A stretch of 6,642 bases of DNA. Source: Candidatus Woesearchaeota archaeon (GTDB lineage: Archaea > Nanobdellota > Nanobdellia > Woesearchaeales > UBA11576). Positions 1 to 5,579 of this stretch are shown here, in pieces; positions within the stretch are counted from its first letter, which is position 1, and each line of letters begins with the position of its first letter. The translations under genes and the position numbers were made by a program. The notes beneath the pieces are model-generated. The model did no database searches, was not told the DNA's origin, and saw only the letters and a program-made list of their open reading frames with translations. The stretch is taken from the NCBI GenBank assembly GCA_016219765.1, contig JACRKM010000158.1, forward strand, positions 1 to 6,642, written 5' to 3'.

Positions 1-45
1 CCTCGATAGACTCGTAATTCTGGGGTTTTAGAAGGTGAAAATAAT

Positions 46-183
46 ATGAAAAAACACACCAACCTACATCGACGACACAATCAAACTAAAAACACCAATC
101 TTAGCCATCCCCGACAAGAAAACAAGGGTTTCCTGATGACCCTCAAAAGCAAAAAACATATATATTTAAACCTTCTTCAATGA
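46..183 (+). CDS. Possible 45-aa small protein, unknown
   Basis: An ATG at 46 is preceded by AAGGTGA (33-38 region) with about 8 nt spacing, which is the same ribosome-site style as the next gene. The frame stays open for 45 codons to TGA at 181. The peptide is very basic and rich in His, Asn, Lys and Arg, with no membrane segment and no motif I recognise. Its last codons overlap the TATA box of the next gene (160-170), so either promoter and coding sequence overlap or this is a chance ORF or a remnant. An upstream gene may end just before it: one frame stops with TAG at 29-31, but too little is visible to call it. The ribosome site is the only real support. Confidence 0.3.
   Translation: MKKHTNLHRRHNQTKNTNLSHPRQENKGFLMTLKSKKHIYLNLLQ
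160..170 (+). promoter_or_regulatory. Archaeal TATA box for the first large gene
   Basis: ATATATTTAAA is a near-ideal archaeal box A, with an A-rich stretch just upstream (151-157) in the BRE position. Transcription would be expected about 25 nt downstream, near 190-195. That gives a short leader that still holds the Shine-Dalgarno site at 195-201. Confidence 0.75.
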
Positions 184-194
184 CACTACTCTAA

Positions 195-201
195 AAGGTG
201 A
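195..201 (+). promoter_or_regulatory. Shine-Dalgarno site that sets the start at 210
   Basis: AAGGTGA matches the archaeal 16S 3' tail and lies 8-9 nt before ATG 210. An in-frame GTG at 198 sits inside this motif and has no ribosome site of its own, so it is an unlikely start. Confidence 0.7.
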
Positions 202-209
202 AAAACACC

Positions 210-1457
210 ATGGTTCAGTTTCCAAAGCGTTCGCACAGTACCTCCTATTCAACGTTTTTTTCTACAAGGTGGCGGTGTAATAAGGCCCAAGCTGATGCAA
301 ACGCTGCAGCAACACTTGTAGCATTGCTTGCACTGCTTATTATCTTCTATCTCCTTTTCATTCCACCAGAATTTCGTGATCAAATACTGGAAGGAAATCA
401 AACCACTACGACCGCTGTTGGAACGAGCGGTGCAAATGACACACTCCTTTTAGCAACACCCGGAACCCTTACCCCCCTTGACACCAAAGACATAGAGCAC
501 AACATTGGAGCAGTCTACCTCTTTGCAAAGGAAAATGCCAAAATCCTTGAGACACGAACCAGCCTCTATGTCCGAACGACATTCATGCGTCAAGAGCGCG
601 CAAATATGACGTTTGTTGCCAGCGACCTTGAAAATACGGATAATGTCCTTCTTACATTCCGCGCAACGACACGAAGCAGCGGACGTTTGGTAATCCGGCT
701 TAATGGAAATGAGATATTCAACGGACCTGTCACGCAGGAAAACGTTGAGCCACTCCGTCTTGCTAAATCAAGCCTGCTACAGGGCGCGAATATGCTCGAA
801 TTTGAAGCAAGCAGAGTCGGATGGCTCTTCTGGCGCGTGCATGAATTCGGCTTGCAAACAGCCCAAATAACCGCAGACGTTACTGATGTTACTCAGCAAC
901 GAAGCCAGAACAGCTTCATCGTGAGTGCGACTGAGAAGAATAACGTACAACGCAGCGTTCTACGCTTCGCGCCAGACTGCGACGTTGCAAAAGTCGGAAA
1001 ACTCGACATTACAATCAACGGGCACTCTGTCTACTCAACATTGCCCGATTGCGGCGGTAAGGTAACGATCGAATTCACGCCAGACATCCTACGTGAAGGA
1101 GAAAACCTCATCATCTTCCGCACCGAAAAAGGAAACTACCTTGTCGATCTCATCAAGATCACGTCCGAAATGAAACAGATAACGCAGCCAGTGTTCTACT
1201 TTGACATCGCCCAAAACATCCTCGATGACCTCAAGGCAGGACGCTACCGCGTAGAACTGCGGCTCAAGTTCCTCGACAGCAAAGAACTCAAAACAGGCAA
1301 GATAAACGTCAACGGACACGAGACAAATATCTACCAAAAAGAAGCAGACTACAAAAGAGACATAACCGACTGGCTCGTCCTTGGCAGCAACGCAGTCAAA
1401 GTCACTCCAGACGAACAGATGGAAGTCCTTAAGTTAGAAGTTATCAAGAAGCGATAA
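210..1457 (+). CDS. Surface protein: pilin-like anchor plus three beta-sandwich-like repeats
   Basis: 415 aa from ATG 210, chosen over GTG 198 because the Shine-Dalgarno overlaps that GTG. I do not recognise a named family. The N-terminus is basic (1-25), then K25-A26-Q27 followed by a hydrophobic helix (about 34-51) ending in Pro-Pro. This resembles the archaeal class III (pilin-type) signal, where cleavage precedes Gln, but position +5 is Asn instead of the usual Glu. A Thr-rich linker with N-glycosylation sequons follows. The rest is beta-rich and contains three related units at about 157-200, 262-316 and 360-412. Each has a short strand with Asn-Gly (N165-G166, N270-G271, N368-G369) followed by Leu-x-x-Gly-x-Asn, a pattern typical of jelly-roll modules. 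C257 and C281 in the second unit could form a disulfide. Inference: an exported, membrane-anchored structural or carbohydrate/protein-binding component. It has its own TATA promoter. No catalytic motif was seen. Confidence 0.85.
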   Translation: MVQFPKRSHSTSYSTFFSTRWRCNKAQADANAAATLVALLALLIIFYLLFIPPEFRDQILEGNQTTTTAVGTSGANDTLLLATPGTLTPLDTKDIEHNIGAVYLFAKENAKILETRTSLYVRTTFMRQERANMTFVASDLENTDNVLLTFRATTRSSGRLVIRLNGNEIFNGPVTQENVEPLRLAKSSLLQGANMLEFEASRVGWLFWRVHEFGLQTAQITADVTDVTQQRSQNSFIVSATEKNNVQRSVLRFAPDCDVAKVGKLDITINGHSVYSTLPDCGGKVTIEFTPDILREGENLIIFRTEKGNYLVDLIKITSEMKQITQPVFYFDIAQNILDDLKAGRYRVELRLKFLDSKELKTGKINVNGHETNIYQKEADYKRDITDWLVLGSNAVKVTPDEQMEVLKLEVIKKR

Positions 1458-1460
1458 TTA

Positions 1461-1468
1461 GTTTTGTT
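1461..1468. repeat. Left target-site duplication, GTTTTGTT
   Basis: This 8-bp sequence is repeated exactly at 1704-1711, directly outside the two inverted ends of the element between them. It lies in the T-rich stretch (1462-1479) just after the stop codon at 1455-1457, so the element probably inserted into the T-rich 3' trailer or terminator of the upstream gene. Confidence 0.8.
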
Positions 1469-1501
1469 GTATTGGTTTAGCTCTTATGCTCACAGCGCCG
1501 C
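1469..1501 (+). repeat. Left terminal inverted repeat
   Basis: It starts GTATTGGTTTAGCT and ends with the 12-bp core TCACAGCGCCGC at 1490-1501. It pairs with 1670-1703, with one mismatch in the outer 14 bp, a perfect core and a spacer one base shorter than on the right. Confidence 0.85.
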
Positions 1502-1510
1502 TCACGACGC

Positions 1511-1531
1511 ATAAGGGAATACTTCCCTTAT
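1511..1531. repeat. Perfect 9-bp hairpin inside the element
   Basis: ATAAGGGAA (1511-1519) and TTCCCTTAT (1523-1531) are exact reverse complements around a 3-nt loop. The first five bases also form part of GCATAAG (1509-1515), which can pair with CTTATGC at 1483-1489. The two structures exclude each other. Confidence 0.75.
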
Positions 1532-1544
1532 CAACCCACATTAA

Positions 1545-1563
1545 GGCAGGCATGAAGCCTGCC
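1545..1563. repeat. Perfect 7-bp GC-rich hairpin inside the element
   Basis: GGCAGGC (1545-1551) and GCCTGCC (1557-1563) are exact reverse complements around the loop ATGAA. No T-tract follows, so this is not a bacterial-type terminator. Confidence 0.75.
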
Positions 1564-1567
1564 GAAT

Positions 1568-1596
1568 AACGATACGCAATCGTTCACGATTCGTAT
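1568..1596. repeat. Overlapping alternative hairpins inside the element
   Basis: AACGAT (1568-1573) can pair with ATCGTT (1579-1584). Alternatively ATACG plus AATCG (1572-1582, with C1577 bulged) pairs with CGATT and CGTAT (1587-1596) around the loop TTCA. Only one of the two can form at a time. Confidence 0.55.
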
Positions 1597-1611
1597 GTAT
1601 GTGAAATCGGA

Positions 1612-1695
1612 ATGAGTATTTCAAGAGCCGTGGAGACGTATCCGTTCCTCGCAAGCTCGCAGGTCGGTGGCGGCGCTGTGAAGGTGATAAGCTAA
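1612..1695 (+). CDS. 27-codon ORF inside the element, possibly a remnant
   Basis: ATG 1612 opens a frame that ends at TAA 1693, inside the right terminal repeat, so its last nine or so residues (Gly-Gly-Gly-Ala-Val-Lys-Val-Ile-Ser) are encoded by the repeat. There is no convincing ribosome site, only GTGA at 1601-1604. It could be the decayed 3' end of a transposase gene or pure chance. I recognise no family. Confidence 0.2.
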   Translation: MSISRAVETYPFLASSQVGGGAVKVIS

Positions 1696-1703
1696 ACAAA
1701 TAC
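1670..1703 (-). repeat. Right terminal inverted repeat
   Basis: Read on the minus strand from 1703 it begins GTATTTGTTTAGCT and then reaches TCACAGCGCCGC (1681 down to 1670). It mirrors the left end at 1469-1501. Confidence 0.85.
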
Positions 1704-1711
1704 GTTTTGTT
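1704..1711. repeat. Right target-site duplication, GTTTTGTT
   Basis: Exact copy of 1461-1468. The match continues by chance for two more bases (GT), because the element itself begins with GT. Confidence 0.8.
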
Positions 1712-1762
1712 GTTCACCATCTGTGGCTGTTTATTTCATGTTTATGGAATTGAGCGGGCGGT

Positions 1763-1795
1763 GTGAGAGCTGTGCGAGAGCAGCGTGAGGGCAGC
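1763..1795. repeat. Three imperfect 11-bp tandem repeats in the leader of the second gene
   Basis: GTGAGAGCTGT, GCGAGAGCAGC and GTGAGGGCAGC follow one another without gaps at 1763-1773, 1774-1784 and 1785-1795. A weaker fourth copy may follow at 1796-1806. The spacing is about one DNA helical turn. The rest of 1712-1848 holds no clear promoter: TTTATTTC near 1730 is only a weak TATA candidate. Confidence 0.45.
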
Positions 1796-1835
1796 GAGAT
1801 GGCGGTCGAGTGCCAGACTCTTGTTTGTAGCAAAA

Positions 1836-1841
1836 GAGGTG
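1836..1841 (+). promoter_or_regulatory. Shine-Dalgarno site supporting a non-ATG start at 1849
   Basis: GAGGTG sits seven bases before ATT 1849 and just after an in-frame TAG (1828-1830). The first ATG of the frame, at 2041, has no ribosome site in front of it. Confidence 0.5.
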
Positions 1842-1848
1842 CAGGGAG

Positions 1849-4182
1849 ATTTCTCAACAAACACCACAACAACTTCTTTCTCACCTGCGCGATTCTCTGA
1901 AAAACCTGGCGCACAATAAGAAAGCGCTAGCGTCGGTTAGTACGCCAGCAAAAGCACAGGCAGCACAAGCACGCAAACCTACTCAGCAGCCAGGCCAGCA
2001 ACCAAGCGCGGAGTACGTAGACCAACTCATTGCCAGTCAAATGACTGGAGGGGCCCAAACGTTTACATCCCAAGCAGCACAGCAAACCCCACAAAGATTT
2101 TCTCAACAGCAACCCGCACCAAAATCGCAAACCGTTCCCGGTGAAAAAGAAAGGCAGCCTGAACCAGAAGAGATGAGCCCAGAACAAATAGAGTGGGAAC
2201 TGCAAACACTCGAAGACAAACGGCGAAGCTTCGAAGGCGATGAACAAACAGGAGAAACAGGAAGAAAAGAACAACTCGAAAAACACCTCGATGCGAAGAA
2301 GGATGAAATCAGCAAGAAACAAGACGAAATCAACCAAAGAAAAATTTCATTCATACGCGTCATCATCGGCTACTTGTTCGCGTTAGGCATCGATGCATGG
2401 GGCGTCATCGGCTGGGCTACCGGCATCGAAGAAGCTATTACAGCAAGTGTTGTAGGCGCGGCCATAGAAGCGGCGATTGACCTGATCATCAACCTGTTCA
2501 TCTTTCCCCTTATTATGGGACCAAAATACCAGAAGGGGCTCGCGTTCCTCGATATGGTCCCAGGGCTCGATATTCTTCCCTGGTACACATTTGCGATCTA
2601 CAAAACACGTAAAATCCAGAAGCAGGAAGTTAGGGAGGTAGAGGATGCACAGCTCAAGCCTCTTACCGAACAATTCGACTCGTTCAAGGAAGAATTGGAC
2701 AACACAGAAAAAGAACTTGCCAAAGTCAAAGAGCGCGAAAGCAAACTTCAGGGAATCGCAGAGGCGCAACCCGCACAAGCTGCCGGCAGAAGGATGACAA
2801 TAAGAGCGGGTGCCGGCAAAGGATTGATTGCATCACGCGCGATGAGCCGTGGGGGTTCGACTTTTGGAAAAATAATGACGGGCGGCGTTAATATCATAAC
2901 CATCATACTTTTCATCGCTGCGTTTGGGTATGGCATGACGTATGCGGTGCCCAAGGCCCTTGCCGCATACCAATCAGGAGAAGCAAAACAAAGCGCCATT
3001 GTTTCGGCTGAAAAAGGCAAGGAAGGATTTGCAGGAATTGCACAGGAATTCAAACGCAGCTGGCAGCGCAATACGCAGATCGCTACAGGAGAATACATCC
3101 AAGGCGATGTTGACAAAACAGTAAAGGAGTTTGTTGGCATCCAGTACAAACCGCCTCTTCTTCCCAACCCCAAAAAAATACTCCAAGGAGAACCAGCGGA
3201 GTTCTCAACGCGACTCCACGGGTTTGGCAACAAACATCCAATGACTGCGTCTACCACCTGTTCGCTCAAGGACCGCGAACTTTTTTCCACAACCACAACA
3301 GCAGGACAAACCAAGATTGACCGTGACCCCGGGGAGCCGCAGACAGTTACGCCCGAACAAGTCAAGGACCAACTTAGCTTCACAGAAGACATCACATGCT
3401 ATCCCAAAATCACTTCATGCGGAAACTATCGCATCACATACTCGACTCAAGTTGATTCAATGCGCACTGATGCGTTCTTGCAAAATAACTTCATCCAGAA
3501 GAAAGTCCTGCGCGATAGGCTCGAGGCATACGCTCGCGAAAAACAACTAAGCCTCGATGACGAAGGCGAGGTCAGTTCAGCGATTCGCAGCATCTGGCCA
3601 GAACTTGGCAACAGCATCTCTCTTTCAGACAAAGGGCCGGTCAAACTTCTCTTGCTGACTGAAAAGCTTCCGCTCATTGGCATCGATGAAAACACGAACA
3701 TCAAACTCAAAGTAGGCGTTGAGAACACGATCGACGGATGGATCAAAAAAATTGATACTGTCAGCATAACGATTCCCGAAGGCTTCCGTATCAGTTCAGG
3801 AGAATCCGCAAGCGGGCAATCGTTATGCCCCGGGTGGGTCCAAAGCGGACGGACAGTTTCATTAAGCCAGCAGTACTTACAAACAATCCAAGAATCACTC
3901 ACCGGAATCGACAAGACCCTGCAGAAAGTCTTTCCATCCTGCCACATCACGCTTGATACCTCGTCAATGGCATTCGTTGTGGAAAACGAACCAACACCCG
4001 CAACATTCACCGCAAGCATCATCTACTCCTACGTCATCCAGGAACGGAATGATTTGGAAGTACTGTATCAGAATGGAACGCGATGCGAAAAGAAGAAGGC
4101 GCCTGTGAAAGCTACTGCTGTTACACCAAACAATGCAAGCAATGCTTCTTCAACTACGACTCCAGCACCATCTATAGCTTAG
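1849..4182 (+). CDS. Large polytopic coiled-coil membrane protein with exported C-terminal domain
   Basis: Not a family I recognise. The first ATG is at 2041 (713 aa), but the frame is open back to TAG 1828. The 64 extra codons have the same Gln/Pro/Ala-rich make-up as what follows and begin at ATT 1849 behind a good ribosome site, giving about 777 aa. Numbering from ATG 2041: Q/P-rich tail (1-43), charged coiled coil (44-100), membrane helices at about 103-125 and 136-158, a hydrophobic possibly re-entrant stretch (165-187), a second coiled coil (193-245), a third helix (about 282-304), then a roughly 400-residue domain. Positive charges place both coiled coils in the cytoplasm and the large domain outside. 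That domain has six cysteines (C407, C453, C460, C596, C634, C682) and a Ser/Thr tail with N-glycosylation sequons. Inference: a scaffold linking a cytoplasmic partner to the surface proteins next door. The lipoprotein gene follows after 42 nt, so co-transcription is likely. The coding call is sure; the start is not. Confidence 0.85.
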   Translation: MSQQTPQQLLSHLRDSLKNLAHNKKALASVSTPAKAQAAQARKPTQQPGQQPSAEYVDQLIASQMTGGAQTFTSQAAQQTPQRFSQQQPAPKSQTVPGEKERQPEPEEMSPEQIEWELQTLEDKRRSFEGDEQTGETGRKEQLEKHLDAKKDEISKKQDEINQRKISFIRVIIGYLFALGIDAWGVIGWATGIEEAITASVVGAAIEAAIDLIINLFIFPLIMGPKYQKGLAFLDMVPGLDILPWYTFAIYKTRKIQKQEVREVEDAQLKPLTEQFDSFKEELDNTEKELAKVKERESKLQGIAEAQPAQAAGRRMTIRAGAGKGLIASRAMSRGGSTFGKIMTGGVNIITIILFIAAFGYGMTYAVPKALAAYQSGEAKQSAIVSAEKGKEGFAGIAQEFKRSWQRNTQIATGEYIQGDVDKTVKEFVGIQYKPPLLPNPKKILQGEPAEFSTRLHGFGNKHPMTASTTCSLKDRELFSTTTTAGQTKIDRDPGEPQTVTPEQVKDQLSFTEDITCYPKITSCGNYRITYSTQVDSMRTDAFLQNNFIQKKVLRDRLEAYAREKQLSLDDEGEVSSAIRSIWPELGNSISLSDKGPVKLLLLTEKLPLIGIDENTNIKLKVGVENTIDGWIKKIDTVSITIPEGFRISSGESASGQSLCPGWVQSGRTVSLSQQYLQTIQESLTGIDKTLQKVFPSCHITLDTSSMAFVVENEPTPATFTASIIYSYVIQERNDLEVLYQNGTRCEKKKAPVKATAVTPNNASNASSTTTPAPSIA

Positions 4183-4224
4183 AATAATTAGAACAAGAGA
4201 TAAAACTATTCGATGTAATCTGTC

Positions 4225-5457
4225 ATGAATCAAATAAACCCGACACACCAAATGTATCCTCTGCGCACAAAAAGCAGGCGTACAAGAAACAGGCATATAA
4301 GAAACAAATTGTATTTTATTTTCGTAATAGTTCTACTTATTGGCATTGCCGGATGCGCATACATCCAAAGCTCCTTCAAAAAACAAGACACTGGAGCACT
4401 CACGCTTGAAAACTTCCGCACTGGAACCGATGCTATATCGATCGAGTTTTTGGAGAACAGCCCGCCGCCCGCAGTTTTCGTCAAGGACAAATTCAACATC
4501 GCATTTCTCGTCAAGAATGTAGGAGCGTATGACATCAGTGATGGGACAGTTACGCTCGCAGGCTTTGAGCAGAGTGCATGGAAATTCCAGACAAGCCCGC
4601 CAACACAAACGTTCACAATTCCCGGACGATCGCAATTCCTCAGCCAAGGCGGCGAGGACATCATCACGTTCCCCGTCGAGAGCCAATGCTTTCCCGGCTA
4701 TTCCGGAAGTATCGCCTCAGCAAAGATCAACTACACGAGCAACTTTAAAGCTATCGCGTGCTTCACGTACAAAACACAAGCAGATGCAAGCGTCTGCATC
4801 GATCCTGTGCGCAGCAGGACAACAGGAGAAAAACCGGAATGCACATCAAAACTCATCAAGTTCTCCGGAGGACAAGGCGGACCTGTTGGAGTAAGTACAA
4901 TCAATGCCGGCGTTGTCCCGTATGGAAAAGATATCAATGTTGACGTGACTGTCGGCATTGCAAAACCCAACGCCAAAGTCTCTATCTACGGTTCTCAATC
5001 ACCCAACCGCTGTTTTAGCGCGGACAGCCTCAATGACGTTGAGGTTGAAGTATTTCTTTCGGGACAGGCGATGCAGTGTAACGCCAAACAACTTGAATTA
5101 CACGCGAGTGGCGATAGCGTGGTAAAATGCAGTAGAACACTCCCGCCAGAGCAAGTAAAGGGAGCATTTGTCGCGCCAGTCACTGTACGCTTATCATACT
5201 TGGTGTCACAAAGCGCCCTCAGGTCGATACTCGTGTCACCTCCACCCGGACAAGATGTGGATTGCGGAAAGCCGACTTCCGCAGGCACTGACGGTACCAA
5301 AGCTGCATCTGCTGACAAGTGTTCTAAATCGTATGCTGGCTACTCTTGCAAGGACATCAGCGCCTCATGCCCCGACGCGAGTGTTGAGTGCTTGCAGAAT
5401 CTCGGGTGTGTCAAAGGAATTTGCCCCGGGCCAGCAACCATTGTATGCTGTCCGTAA
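4225..5457 (+). CDS. Lipoprotein A: CARDB-like domain with six shared cysteines and a Cys-rich tail
   Basis: 410 aa. A very basic N-terminus (14-28) and hydrophobic helix lead to the lipobox I41-A42-G43-C44, so the mature protein is probably lipid-anchored at C44. The start could also be ATG 4252 (residue 10), and neither has a ribosome site. TAAAACTA at 4201-4208 might be a TATA box for a nearly leaderless mRNA. Residues about 60-140 have the alternating strands and Asn-x-Gly turn seen in CARDB-like immunoglobulin folds. From about 160 to 340 the protein is clearly paralogous to the next gene, sharing A-C-F/Y, V-C-I-D-P and G-G-Q-G-x-P-V with identical spacing and cysteines C179, C191, C206, C263, C285 and C302. 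A C-terminal module (C366 to C409) adds eight cysteines and ends Cys-Cys-Pro. This module is absent from the paralogue. Function unknown. An outward-facing structural or binding role next to the polytopic protein is inferred. Confidence 0.85.
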   Translation: MNQINPTHQMYPLRTKSRRTRNRHIRNKLYFIFVIVLLIGIAGCAYIQSSFKKQDTGALTLENFRTGTDAISIEFLENSPPPAVFVKDKFNIAFLVKNVGAYDISDGTVTLAGFEQSAWKFQTSPPTQTFTIPGRSQFLSQGGEDIITFPVESQCFPGYSGSIASAKINYTSNFKAIACFTYKTQADASVCIDPVRSRTTGEKPECTSKLIKFSGGQGGPVGVSTINAGVVPYGKDINVDVTVGIAKPNAKVSIYGSQSPNRCFSADSLNDVEVEVFLSGQAMQCNAKQLELHASGDSVVKCSRTLPPEQVKGAFVAPVTVRLSYLVSQSALRSILVSPPPGQDVDCGKPTSAGTDGTKAASADKCSKSYAGYSCKDISASCPDASVECLQNLGCVKGICPGPATIVCCP

Positions 5458-5522
5458 GCCGTCACACTCTGCTGTAATCAAATCGCCAAATATGATGAAA
5501 CATGATAAAACTCACCGAAAAG

Positions 5523-5531
5523 TATTTAAAA
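5523..5531 (+). promoter_or_regulatory. Archaeal TATA box for lipoprotein B
   Basis: TATTTAAAA is a strong box A. Transcription would begin near 5550, leaving a leader of about 30 nt before ATG 5580. It lies downstream of the in-frame ATG at 5502, so that upstream ATG would be outside the transcript from this promoter. Lipoprotein B can therefore be expressed separately from lipoprotein A. Confidence 0.65.
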
Positions 5532-5568
5532 GGTGGAAGCTGTAAAACCGTCGAGGAGAGGGCGAAAA

Positions 5569-5574
5569 GAGGAT
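5569..5574 (+). promoter_or_regulatory. Shine-Dalgarno site setting the start at 5580
   Basis: GAGGAT has its GAGG core seven bases before ATG 5580, while the alternative ATG at 5502 has no such site. With the lipobox and the TATA position it makes 5580 the preferred start. Confidence 0.6.
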
Positions 5575-5579
5575 TAAGC

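Larger units (their letters stand above)
1469..1703. mobile_element. 235-bp MITE-like element with long imperfect terminal inverted repeats
   Basis: The two ends are inverted copies. The outer 14 bp (1469-1482 against 1690-1703) match at 13 of 14 positions. A variable 7-8 bp spacer follows, and then an inner block TCACAGCGCCGC (1490-1501) is exactly inverted at 1670-1681. The element is flanked by a perfect 8-bp direct repeat, GTTTTGTT, the expected target duplication. It is far too short for a transposase, so it is a non-autonomous element mobilised in trans. An 8-bp duplication fits several insertion-sequence families (for example ISL3 or IS1595), and I cannot assign one. The inside is packed with hairpins and one 27-codon ORF. 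It sits between the first and second large genes and may separate a former operon or alter the second gene's leader. Confidence 0.85.

Noticed and set aside
198..209. GTG 198 as the start of the first large gene
   Set aside because: It is part of the Shine-Dalgarno motif that serves ATG 210.
1545..1563. GC-rich hairpin as an intrinsic terminator of the first gene
   Set aside because: No T-tract follows, the window looks archaeal, and the hairpin belongs to the inserted element. The T-rich stretch at 1462-1479 is a better termination candidate.
1578..1592. tRNA T-arm-like sequence (GTTCACGATTC)
   Set aside because: The loop does not fit TTCRANY and no acceptor, D or anticodon arm surrounds it.
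1799..1900. 33-codon ORF with an ATG at 1799
   Set aside because: It overlaps the start of the real frame in another phase, has no good ribosome site, and has a composition like neighbouring non-coding sequence.
2748..3395. Long minus-strand open frame (215 aa), and others at 1927-2337 and 3447-4022
   Set aside because: They lie wholly or mostly opposite the polytopic-protein gene, whose strand shows coherent helices, coiled coils and cysteines. The reverse frames have no ribosome sites and implausible compositions.
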